Of a stretch of 22,175 bases of DNA, positions 8,490 to 15,589 are shown one piece after another. The stretch lies in IMG/VR virus record IMGVR_UViG_3300029989_000165, positions 1 to 22,175 of that record, one strand, 5' to 3'. A model generated the notes under the pieces. The model did not search any database. It worked only from the letters and a program-made list of their open reading frames with translations, and had not been told where the DNA came from. How positions within the stretch are numbered: the first letter of the stretch is position 1; every line of letters starts with the position of its first letter. A program made the position numbers and the translations under genes. The stretch comes from a virus.

Positions 8490-8732
8490 ATGACAACTAC
8501 AATAAAAGCATATTGCCACACAGCCGGCCCGCAAGCCCTTGGACCCGGTGTTTCTCAAACCAACGTCTCGTTGCTCGCCCCTGCGGGTGACAATACCGGC
8601 GTTTTCAGCAAGCCAACCGGTGTCGGCGGGCTCAACTTTTCGGACACAACCAAAGAGTTCGCCGCGCAGTTTGAACCCGGCAAGCGGTACGAAATCACCG
8701 TTAAAGAAGTCGTTGAAACGCCGGCCGAATGA
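8490..8732 (+). CDS. Small conserved-looking hypothetical tail-region protein
   Basis: This 80-aa protein is not recognised. It is polar, with no signal peptide or membrane segment. The C-terminal half (FAAQFEPGKRYEITVKEV) reads like a beta-sandwich strand pair, and the 8-residue tail is acidic. The ATG at 8490 is preceded by an A/C-rich leader (CAACAAAAACCAA) with no Shine-Dalgarno sequence. The stop overlaps the next start as ATGA, so it is probably co-translated with the beta-helix-like protein and may be a small structural or chaperone-like partner of the fibre genes. That role is inferred from position only. Confidence 0.6.
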   Translation: MTTTIKAYCHTAGPQALGPGVSQTNVSLLAPAGDNTGVFSKPTGVGGLNFSDTTKEFAAQFEPGKRYEITVKEVVETPAE

Positions 8733-9316
8733 TTGCGTCCACGCGAACGGACGTAAACCTAACCGGCGCGTATGGCCAAGACGGCGTTGCGTTTGACGGG
8801 CTCAACCTGACCGAACACGACGGCCGCGAATATTCGACGCTTCTAAAAATCTCGCATTGCTGCAACGTCTCGGGGGAAGGGTTAAACATTCCCCAGGGCA
8901 ACGAAAACGCGGTTGATATTGACGTTTGCGAGGACGTAGCCCTTAGCGGCGAGTTCGGCACGGCCGGCGCAACGTGTGACCAAGTTTTAACCGTGAAGGG
9001 CGGTTGCCGGCGGGTTCAAGTTGTCGGCACCGTTCACACCCTCAAGACGCGCCGGCTAGCCCACGTCCAAGTTGGGAATTGGATGGACCAAAGTTACGAC
9101 CTCACCCGCGACGTGACGCTTGACCTCCAACGCGCGGACGGCGGGCCGGTCCTTGTGGCCATCGGTTGGGCCGTGCCGTTTTCGGTCAAGCTGCGGGGCT
9201 CGTGCAAGTACCTCGTTTGGGAATCGGTGAAGTTGAAAGCCTATGTCCTCGCCAAATTCGCCGTACGGGCTGTTCTGCGCATCCCCAAGGGCACAAAAGG
9301 GCCGGCTTGGCTCTAA
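8729..9316 (+). CDS. Beta-helix-like phage protein, last gene of the tail block
   Basis: The product is 195 aa. Residues about 8-155 contain repeated short strands separated by glycines and polar turns (VNLTGAYG, LLKISHCCNVSGEGL, VDIDVCEDVALSGEF, VLTVKGGCRRVQVVGTV, HVQVG, VTLDLQ). This is the pattern of a right-handed parallel beta-helix, and several Cys residues recur at similar strand positions. The C-terminus is basic and more hydrophobic (KAYVLAKFAVRAVLRIPKG) and may be an anchor. Beta-helix proteins in this location are usually spike or fibre parts; no catalytic motif is visible. The gene starts within the previous stop (ATGA). Its own stop overlaps that of the oppositely directed polymerase gene by four bases. 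Confidence 0.65.
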   Translation: MIASTRTDVNLTGAYGQDGVAFDGLNLTEHDGREYSTLLKISHCCNVSGEGLNIPQGNENAVDIDVCEDVALSGEFGTAGATCDQVLTVKGGCRRVQVVGTVHTLKTRRLAHVQVGNWMDQSYDLTRDVTLDLQRADGGPVLVAIGWAVPFSVKLRGSCKYLVWESVKLKAYVLAKFAVRAVLRIPKGTKGPAWL

Positions 9317-11601
9317 GTGGCTCCAATTTCCCCGAGCGTCTTAAACGCCTCGCGTTCGTAATACTCGTAATCCAAGTCCTCGGGTAGCTGCGCCGGTAGG
9401 TCCATGCACGGCCGCGCGCCGTCCGTTTCAGCGACCTTTTTGCCGGACAAGGCATAAATGATGCACCCGGTTTCACCCCGGCCATAATACCAACGCACGG
9501 CCTTGCCCAGGTAAACCCCGTCCTTCACTGCCCCACCCCGGACGGTTCGGATTGAAAGGAACTTTCGCACGTCCGTTGCGCTGCGGATCGTCTCCGCAAT
9601 CGGCGTGCCCTTGGTCAGGTAGGCCGTGACGGCTTCAACGATAATTCCGCCGGTCGGGTTTTTCTTGAACCGTTCATATTTGTACTCGTCCGAAGCCCAC
9701 GGGTTGAAGTACGCGCCTTTTGTTTTGGTTTTCCCGTCCGCCTTCACGGCAATGTAATTGTTTACGTCGCGGCTGTAGATAGCCACATATTCGGCTTCCT
9801 CGGTCTTGAACCCGGTCGCGGCTTCCCAAGCGTCGAAAATGGCGAGCATGTCCGCGCGGCGATCCTTGGGGCATTTGATCGTCAAGCCGTCCGTGTTCGC
9901 GCTGCAAACCGTGATTCCCGCCAGTTCTAGGGCTTCCACGAGCATTAGAAGCGACAGTTGGCCGGTAATGGTGACCGTCATTAGAAGGTCCGGCGCGTAC
10001 AGCGTGGACCACTTGGAGCCGAGTTTGCCGAACGACCCGTTGACAACGATCTTGAGTGTTTCCGCTTCAACTTTGTTTTTGTTTTTCTTCGCCTCAAGAC
10101 GGCGCTGCACAATGGAACGGTAAACCTGCAAAAACGACGGCCCCAGGTGCAACGGGTACAGCTCCAAGTTTAGAATTATGCTCGGGTAATAGCTCGCAAC
10201 GTCCCGGTCAAAAATCTGCGTTTGGGCGTCCGCCTTGTGGCTAGCAACCTGTTCGTTGCTGTGTAGTCCGCCTATGCCGATCGTATAGGTTGCATCGGCA
10301 ATTTGAACTTGAAGGTTCCACGCTTTTCCGGTGGACGGATCAACGGGAAGTTCGACGTATCCCGATTCTGAAACAAAAAATTCCCAACCCTGAATTTGCA
10401 CCAAGAGGCGGTTCAGCATTGGCGTTTGAAACCGGATGAACGCGGGCGTTATGTAGTGGTAGCGCGTGCCTGGGGCAATCTGCGGCCGCTCGGGCTCGGC
10501 AAAGTTGATCCGCTGCAACTCGCCGTTAATAACCGCCTCGGCAATCTGCGCGTCTGACTTGCTGCGCAGGTCCATGCCGTAGCGTTCGGACATGGCTTGC
10601 CGCAATTCGATTTGCTCGCGCAGGTTGACGAAACAAAACGCGGTTGAGGTTAAGTCCTTCTTTAAACAATAGTGCCGGACAATCGTAATGTGGTCCTCAG
10701 TCAAAACCATGTCCTCGGGAAACGGCAGGTCTTGCATGTAAGGCGTGTGCAGTCGTCCGCCGTACAACTTCAACGATCCGTCTAACGGGCAAACTTCGAT
10801 CAAATCAATATGGTTGATGTTTAGTTTTTTGACCTTCGCGGATTTCAACACCTGCCAAGGCTTCGCCTGTTCGCCGATTATTTGGTTTGCGGCGAATTTG
10901 AGCTGTTCGCACGACCTACCCGCCAGCGCCAAGGCCAAAATCGGAAGGTCGAAAAAGTTGCCGTTGAACGTGACAATAAGGAAGTGTTCCAAAATCCACT
11001 TCAACCGCTCGCAATCAAACAACGTGACCCCCGGCCGCATTTCAAAATATGTCACCTTGCCCGTGACGACGGAGGTAAAGCCGGCGAGGAAATAGTTGCT
11101 GTAAACTTCCGTGTCGCAAATCAACGGTTCCTTGCCCATCGCGGCGGCAACGAGCCCGTCAACGGTGAACATGTCCGGCACGTATGCCCGCGCCTCGTCT
11201 AGCCCCGGCAAGTAATCCGGGTTGCGCCAAACAGGATCGGGCGGGACGCACTTCGGCACCGGCGGCTTGCGCACGCGCGGCACATCGAACCAAAAGCCGT
11301 CAAGCTGGGGCGGGAATTTTTCCAACGGTTCGCATTCGACCGTTTCCGTTACTTCGCCGGCATGAAGCATAATGTTACCCTCGGGGTTGATCCAAAGCGC
11401 GATTGTTTCTTTTTGCTTTTGGCACTTCTTCACCGCTCGCACGAACGCCTTGGCCTTGGGTGCAAATTCAAGGTCGCACTGTATTGGCGTTGTCGCTACG
11501 TCGCCATTAAACGCGGAGACTGTACGGCCGCGAATGACGAAATATTGACTTAGTTTTTTCGCGCCAACCTGGGGAAGGACGAGTTGCAGGGCGTCAAGCA
11601 T
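9313..11601 (-). CDS. Family B DNA polymerase with 3'-5' exonuclease and N-terminal clamp-like domain
   Basis: The product is 762 aa and is probably the replicative polymerase. From the start used here, residues 1-105 resemble one domain of a beta sliding clamp (helix LDALQLVLPQV, FNGDVATTP, and GNIMLHAGEVTETVECEPL before EKFPP). The exonuclease follows: exo I CDTE (Asp163), exo II FNGNFFDLP (about 212-220) and an exo III-like HYCLKKDL. Palm motif A is DRDVASYYPSII (465-476), motif B is KIVVNGSFGKLG (517-528) and motif C is ANTDG (568-572). In motif C, Asn replaces the first Asp of the usual DTD while the main catalytic Asp is kept. An in-frame ATG at 11640 adds 13 residues but lies across a terminator-like hairpin, so the ATG at 11601 is preferred. 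The gene is the last of the minus-strand block. Confidence 0.9.
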   Translation of the reverse strand: MLDALQLVLPQVGAKKLSQYFVIRGRTVSAFNGDVATTPIQCDLEFAPKAKAFVRAVKKCQKQKETIALWINPEGNIMLHAGEVTETVECEPLEKFPPQLDGFWFDVPRVRKPPVPKCVPPDPVWRNPDYLPGLDEARAYVPDMFTVDGLVAAAMGKEPLICDTEVYSNYFLAGFTSVVTGKVTYFEMRPGVTLFDCERLKWILEHFLIVTFNGNFFDLPILALALAGRSCEQLKFAANQIIGEQAKPWQVLKSAKVKKLNINHIDLIEVCPLDGSLKLYGGRLHTPYMQDLPFPEDMVLTEDHITIVRHYCLKKDLTSTAFCFVNLREQIELRQAMSERYGMDLRSKSDAQIAEAVINGELQRINFAEPERPQIAPGTRYHYITPAFIRFQTPMLNRLLVQIQGWEFFVSESGYVELPVDPSTGKAWNLQVQIADATYTIGIGGLHSNEQVASHKADAQTQIFDRDVASYYPSIILNLELYPLHLGPSFLQVYRSIVQRRLEAKKNKNKVEAETLKIVVNGSFGKLGSKWSTLYAPDLLMTVTITGQLSLLMLVEALELAGITVCSANTDGLTIKCPKDRRADMLAIFDAWEAATGFKTEEAEYVAIYSRDVNNYIAVKADGKTKTKGAYFNPWASDEYKYERFKKNPTGGIIVEAVTAYLTKGTPIAETIRSATDVRKFLSIRTVRGGAVKDGVYLGKAVRWYYGRGETGCIIYALSGKKVAETDGARPCMDLPAQLPEDLDYEYYEREAFKTLGEIGAT

Positions 11602-11605
11602 GGTG

Positions 11606-11638
11606 AAAAAGCCCCGGTCAGTCAGCGACCGCCGGGGC
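11606..11638 (-). terminator. Intrinsic terminator-like hairpin before the polymerase gene
   Basis: Read on the minus strand, GCCCCGG (11638-11632) can pair with CCGGGGC (11617-11611) over a 14-base loop, directly followed by TTTTT. An alternative fold pairs GCCCC with GGGGC and GGTC with GACC. The hairpin begins 17 bases after the stop of the Lys/Pro-rich gene and its T-run ends five bases before the polymerase ATG at 11601. It may end or attenuate the upstream transcript. Confidence 0.6.
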
Positions 11639-11654
11639 ATAGTTAAACAAACAG

Positions 11655-12599
11655 TTACTTTGTGACGGCGAACGGAAGGACGCCTTGGGACGGTTTGACC
11701 ACAACGGCCGGTTTCGGAATGAAGGGAGCGACGCCGGGGTTGCCGACAGGATTAGCGGCAGCGCCACCAACCGGCTTTGACAACAGCGGCTTCGCTGTGG
11801 GTTTCTTGCTGGGGATAGGCGGAAGGGCCGGGATTGTGGTCAAGGGGGGCTTCGGCGCGGGCTTCGGTTTTTCAGTGAACCCCGTGTATTTGCGCGGCCC
11901 GCCAGTGCAAGCGGCCTTGGTGCCGTCTTTTTTGATGCGACCGAACAGCCCGTTGAATTTCCGCCAGCGGTAGAAATGATTTGAAAAATTGGAGTAACCA
12001 ATTTGTTCGGCAGAGCAAGCAACTAACACCTCTTGTCGGGTCGCGGGCTTGGCTTTGACGACAACGCCGGTTTGTTTCGATTCTTCGGCCGCAAGTTGGG
12101 CTTTCTTGGCTGAAATCTCGTCCGCGATCTTCCAAACGCGATGGGTGATTTTCGGTTTGCCGTCCGTGTCCGTGGGTCTTGGGCGGGTAATGCCGTTTTG
12201 CTGAATCTTGGGCGAAGGGACGACAATTGGCTTGCCGCCAGCAATCGGGATTACAACGGCCGGCTTCTTGGCACCCACGAGCAAGGTCGGGGTTTGCGGA
12301 ACTGCCTTACCCGTGGGTTTGACAGCAACAACAGGCTTCGCGGGAACGACCGGTTTCGGGGCCGGGGTCACAACAACCGGCGGCTTGGTTGCAACAACTG
12401 GTTTCGCGACGGGTGGCTTTACCTCGGGTTTGATGACCACAGGCGCAGCGGGCTTGACCGCAACCAACGGCTTGACGACGGCGGGCTTTGTTTTGGCTTT
12501 GGCCTTGGGGGCTGGTTTTGAAACAACCTTTTTCGGGCTCGTCTTTGGAGCGGGTTTATTGACGGCTTTTTTGGCCGGCTTCTTTGTTTGTTTTTTCAT
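11655..12599 (-). CDS. Lys/Pro/Ala/Val-rich histone-H1-like protein with a central RWRKF domain
   Basis: The product is 314 aa. Residues 1-132 are a low-complexity basic tail of KP, KPA and KPVV repeats with hardly any acidic residues. Residues about 137-223 form a folded domain with NGITRPRP, RVWKIADEIS and FYRWRKFNG. I recall this pattern from small phage and plasmid proteins of unknown function, in which R-VW-IADEIS is followed by QY-RWRKF; a helical DNA-binding role is plausible. Residues about 240-314 are a second basic Pro-rich tail. The double-tailed design resembles histone H1-like or AlgP-like nucleoid proteins and suggests coating or compaction of phage DNA. The ATG at 12599 is chosen because the 55 residues before it overlap the helicase gene and look like its shadow. 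A terminator-like hairpin follows the stop. Confidence 0.75.
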   Translation of the reverse strand: MKKQTKKPAKKAVNKPAPKTSPKKVVSKPAPKAKAKTKPAVVKPLVAVKPAAPVVIKPEVKPPVAKPVVATKPPVVVTPAPKPVVPAKPVVAVKPTGKAVPQTPTLLVGAKKPAVVIPIAGGKPIVVPSPKIQQNGITRPRPTDTDGKPKITHRVWKIADEISAKKAQLAAEESKQTGVVVKAKPATRQEVLVACSAEQIGYSNFSNHFYRWRKFNGLFGRIKKDGTKAACTGGPRKYTGFTEKPKPAPKPPLTTIPALPPIPSKKPTAKPLLSKPVGGAAANPVGNPGVAPFIPKPAVVVKPSQGVLPFAVTK

Positions 12600-12640
12600 G
12601 GACGTTTGATTTTGGGTTGATGCTGACGCGGGAAATTTGT

Positions 12641-14365
12641 TTAGGCGTGAACGGGAACGAGGGTTCCAAAGGCCGTGCCGGAATAGTCGTAAGCCATGAT
12701 TTTGGGCTGTTTGCAGTTGACCCAAACGCGAATGTGCGACGGCCGTTGCAAGACCTCCAAGCAAGCCAACGCGGCGCTAATTGTGTCGGGCGGTTCTGTG
12801 TCCAAGTCGTCCGCAGCGTTACGCCACCAATCGCGCGCCTTCTTCGCCGCGTAGCCCTCATGTTCCAAGCAAATCCATTCAGAGAAACAGCGGAGCCCGG
12901 CGAAGTATTCAACTTTCAGCGACTCGGGCTTGCCGCTCAAATGGTGGGGCGTGTGCCGGCGATAGTTCACTGAATCGACTTTGAAAATCTCAACCAACGG
13001 CGCAGAGCCAACAATGAGCGCGTCCGTTGACGCTTCGGCTTCAAGGTTCACCTCGGGAGGCGGAAACTCTTCCCCGCACTTAATGCAGATTTGCGCGCGG
13101 GCATGATTCCATGTTGCGCAGTGGACGCAGAGGCGGACAGGCGCGCCGCGCTCTTCCTCCAACCCCTCGCCCTTTTTACGGCGGCGCTTCGGAATTACCG
13201 GGTCATTGATCGGACCGTTGCGGCGGGTGTTGCCGGCGAAGTCCAAAACCAAACAATCGGTTTTGCCAATTTCAACGCGGGTTCCCCGGCCGTACTTCTG
13301 AACATGGCGCGAGGCTGACGAGGTGGGGGCTAAATCAACAATGCAGTCAATCGCCTTGAAGTTGAAGCCGGTCGTAAACAAAACCGGGTTGACGAGGGCT
13401 TGCACCCGGCCGGCTTTGAAGTCGCAAACGGCCTTGTCGCGGACTGCGCCGGGCGTCTTGGAGTGGACTGCAACCGCGTTGACCCCGCAGGAATCCAACA
13501 TTGAAGCGACGTGTTCGCAGTGCCGGACGCCTGTGGTAAACACCAACCAATGCTTGCGGTCGTGGGCAAGTTGTATGGTTTCTTGAATACAAGCGTAAGT
13601 GATTTCGTCCTTGTCAACGGCCGCTTGCAACTGACCTTGGGCGAAGTCCCCGCCGATAATCTTGACCCCGGAAACGTCGATTTTCGTGCCGGTTTGTTTC
13701 GGTATCAGGTTGCACAAATAACCCTCGGCAATGAGACGGTTGAACGACTCCAAGCCGGTAATGTCGTAACAAATATCGGTGAACAGCGCGGGTTTAACTT
13801 TGCCGTCCCGCTCGGTTGGTTCGGTCAACAACCCTTGCCCCAGGCGGTACGGCGTCGCGGTCAGCCCAACGACTTTGACCTTGGGGTTAATCGCCCGCAG
13901 CTCGGCAATAAACGTCTCGTAATCAGTATCGTCTTGCGGGCTGACAAGGTGGCACTCGTCAATTAAAACAATGTCGATATGCCCGAACAACGAGCCCTTC
14001 CCAACAACCGATTTGATGCCGGCGAAAACGATGGGGCGAACCTCTTTGCGGTTGAGCCCTGCGGAGAAAATGCCAGCGGGCGCGGTTGGCCACAATTCCA
14101 ACAGCTCCGCGAAATTTTGGGCGATTAGTTCCTTTACATGGGTGGCCATGATAACGCGGGACGCGGGCCACTCGCGAAACATGCGTTTCAAAAACGCGGC
14201 AATGACGATGCTTTTGCCGGTTCCTGTTGGTAGGGCTGCAATCGGGTTTCCCGTGTAGCGCGAAAAGTAATCGTAAATCGACGCTACGCACTCGCTTTGA
14301 TACCAACGCAAAGCGAGTTCAGCCTTGACGGCTGGCGGTTGCAGTGTGTGCAAAAAACCGGTCAC
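12641..14365 (-). CDS. SF2 DEAD/DEAH-type helicase with zinc-finger-like insert
   Basis: With the start used here the protein is 574 aa. It carries motif Q-like LRWYQSECV, Walker A PTGTGKS (46-52), Walker B DECH (136-139), motif III LTATPYR (about 168-174) and motif VI QKYGRGTR (356-363). It is therefore a complete two-domain superfamily 2 ATPase. Four cysteines at 413, 416, 427 and 430 (CVHC and CIKC) form a likely zinc ribbon after the helicase core. The last 120 residues are unassigned and include a W/C-rich segment. SF2 helicases in phage replication blocks are thought to unwind branched or R-loop structures. The GTG at 14365 overlaps the previous stop as GTGA, the same arrangement as two other genes here; an ATG at 14410 would lie inside the nuclease gene. 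Confidence 0.88.
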   Translation of the reverse strand: MTGFLHTLQPPAVKAELALRWYQSECVASIYDYFSRYTGNPIAALPTGTGKSIVIAAFLKRMFREWPASRVIMATHVKELIAQNFAELLELWPTAPAGIFSAGLNRKEVRPIVFAGIKSVVGKGSLFGHIDIVLIDECHLVSPQDDTDYETFIAELRAINPKVKVVGLTATPYRLGQGLLTEPTERDGKVKPALFTDICYDITGLESFNRLIAEGYLCNLIPKQTGTKIDVSGVKIIGGDFAQGQLQAAVDKDEITYACIQETIQLAHDRKHWLVFTTGVRHCEHVASMLDSCGVNAVAVHSKTPGAVRDKAVCDFKAGRVQALVNPVLFTTGFNFKAIDCIVDLAPTSSASRHVQKYGRGTRVEIGKTDCLVLDFAGNTRRNGPINDPVIPKRRRKKGEGLEEERGAPVRLCVHCATWNHARAQICIKCGEEFPPPEVNLEAEASTDALIVGSAPLVEIFKVDSVNYRRHTPHHLSGKPESLKVEYFAGLRCFSEWICLEHEGYAAKKARDWWRNAADDLDTEPPDTISAALACLEVLQRPSHIRVWVNCKQPKIMAYDYSGTAFGTLVPVHA

Positions 14366-15222
14366 GGTTGGACGCCTTGAAGCTTTGGGTTGACCTGATA
14401 CGAGCCGCACGCCGCGCGCTGCGCCTTATCGTCAAGATTGAGCTGGCGAAGACCGCAGACCCAAAGGCCGTTGGCCCCAGGGCGAGCGAACGAACAGGTC
14501 CGGCAATTGCGATCCGGCACAACATCGCCGAAGTGGCAAAGGCGGTTGCAGTCGCAAAATTTGCAGCCGAAGCCGCCGGGGCTGTTGCCGATCCGTTCGG
14601 GCGGTTCGTTCGCGTAAATAATCGTCCCGGCCCGCGCAAGGGCGGTCTTGGCAACCTCCGCGTCGTACCGAACCAATTCAAGGTGCAACTCGTCCGTGTC
14701 TTTGTTTACCGCCATGTAGAGAGCGACCGGGAGCCCCATTTTGTGCATATAAATTTGCATCTGAATGAAGTGCTCCCATTTCGACCCCATGACCCCGCTT
14801 TCAACGAGTTTGGCGAAGCTCTTTGAACCGTGCGTTTTGAACTCGGTCAGAAAGGCGGTGCCTGGGGGCAGGTCGGGAAGTCCCCGCGCTACGCCGTCCA
14901 ACGATCCGCCAAAGTGCCCGTCATGGTCGGAAATCCGCCACTGTTTGCCGGGAGTCAACGCGGTAACGTCGTGCTCCCAAACCTCGCAACCAATCGAACG
15001 AAGGAAACCCACAAAGCGGGCTTCCTCCAACTGACCACGTTCAAACAGGCGCAAGAGTGCGGCGGGGTGTTTTTTCAGAACAGCCCAACGAAACAAATAC
15101 CAAAGTTCACGAGCGCATTTTTTGCCGATGACGGACGCCCCCAGGTGCGAGCGGTGCGAACTTTCTTGTTTCGCTTCAATGTAGCTATTGATAGCGGCGA
15201 GGGTGAGAGTTGCGGGAGTCAC
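14362..15222 (-). CDS. PD-(D/E)XK nuclease, Cas4/RecB-like with Fe-S-type cysteines
   Basis: The product is 286 aa. The nuclease core shows GSLDGVA (Asp109), LTEFKTHG (Glu127, Lys129) and the following QMQIYMH helix (154-160), which is motif Q-x-Q-x-Y of the RecB/Cas4 group. An early cysteine (Cys36 in KKCARELWYL) and three or more late cysteines (Cys220, 223, 225, 229) match the arrangement that holds a 4Fe-4S cluster in Cas4/AddB-type enzymes. A second CxxC (240, 243) is extra. The likely role is processing of DNA ends for recombination with the Sak4-like ATPase and DUF669 protein. The GTG at 15222 overlaps the preceding stop as GTGA. The ATG at 15318 would overlap the small upstream gene by 100 bases. 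Confidence 0.85.
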   Translation of the reverse strand: MTPATLTLAAINSYIEAKQESSHRSHLGASVIGKKCARELWYLFRWAVLKKHPAALLRLFERGQLEEARFVGFLRSIGCEVWEHDVTALTPGKQWRISDHDGHFGGSLDGVARGLPDLPPGTAFLTEFKTHGSKSFAKLVESGVMGSKWEHFIQMQIYMHKMGLPVALYMAVNKDTDELHLELVRYDAEVAKTALARAGTIIYANEPPERIGNSPGGFGCKFCDCNRLCHFGDVVPDRNCRTCSFARPGANGLWVCGLRQLNLDDKAQRAACGSYQVNPKLQGVQP

Positions 15223-15443
15223 TTTTTGGCCGTCTCCTTTAGTTCGGCGAGCGGTTCCGGGTCTTGAATAATCGCCTGTTCGGCGAGGTCTTGGGCGGGC
15301 TTCTTCAAATCCAAACATTCGATAAGCCGAGCTTCGGAAATGTGGTTTTTGATTTGCGCGGCCATGACGGGGTCACGGTCGATTAGGACGGCAATTTTAA
15401 TTGCCAAGTCGGACGAGGTTGTTTGTTGGCTGTCGAATTTCAT
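15219..15443 (-). CDS. Small acidic/helical hypothetical protein
   Basis: This 74-aa protein is not recognised. It is predicted to be helical, with a central AVLIDRDPVMAAQIKNHISEA segment and a charged C-terminus (EPLAELKETAKK). There are no cysteines, signal peptide or membrane segment. The ATG at 15443 follows CAATCAACCAAC, an A/C-rich leader without a Shine-Dalgarno sequence. The stop overlaps the nuclease start as GTGA, so translation of the two is probably coupled. The gene is the first after the inverted-repeat element, which could control the nuclease-helicase part of the block. Confidence 0.65.
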   Translation of the reverse strand: MKFDSQQTTSSDLAIKIAVLIDRDPVMAAQIKNHISEARLIECLDLKKPAQDLAEQAIIQDPEPLAELKETAKK

Positions 15444-15468
15444 GTTGGTTGATTGTTGAACCTTTGAA

Positions 15469-15560
15469 GCGGGTTCGTTGGGCGGTCACCTGCTAAACCA
15501 CTCGTAAGAACCAACAAGAACTTACCAGTTGGAACGCGAGCAACCGCCCAACGAACCCGC
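15469..15560. repeat. Perfect 18-bp inverted repeat with structured 56-base loop
   Basis: GCGGGTTCGTTGGGCGGT (15469-15486) is the exact reverse complement of 15543-15560. The 56-base loop contains further complementary pieces: GTAAG/CTTAC, CCAAC/GTTGG and, on the minus strand, TGCT/AGCA continuing the main stem. The element occupies most of the 146-base gap between the DUF669 gene and the 74-aa gene. It is not a tRNA. It could be a structured RNA, a long terminator or attenuator, or a cruciform-type replication or binding site. Confidence 0.8.
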
Positions 15561-15580
15561 CCCGTGTTTAACGAGGCGGG
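15556..15580 (-). terminator. GC-rich hairpin after the DUF669 gene, overlapping the inverted repeat
   Basis: CCCGCC (15556-15561) pairs with GGCGGG (15575-15580), and CGT pairs with ACG inside it around a GTTTA loop. On the minus strand it starts ten bases after the DUF669 stop. The following bases are only weakly T-rich (TTCGTT), so it is a poor intrinsic terminator. It shares five bases with the right arm of the 18-bp inverted repeat, so the two structures cannot form fully at the same time. Confidence 0.5.
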
Positions 15581-15589
15581 CCGTCTATG

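Noticed and set aside
11602-11640. Polymerase start at the ATG at 11640
   Set aside because: The added 13 residues lie across a hairpin with a T-run, and the clamp-like domain begins naturally at the ATG at 11601. The longer form cannot be fully excluded.
12208-12609. Gly/Thr/Ala-rich plus-strand ORF opposite the Lys/Pro-rich gene
   Set aside because: It is the complement of the repetitive KP/VV codons, has no start context, and overlaps an operonic gene with a recognisable domain.
13511-14258. Plus-strand ORFs opposite the helicase
   Set aside because: They are shadows of the SF2 helicase gene, with no coherent domain or start context.
15469-15560. tRNA or known riboswitch at the inverted repeat
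   Set aside because: The 18-bp terminal stem, loop size and absence of T-arm/anticodon geometry do not fit a tRNA, and I recognise no riboswitch core.
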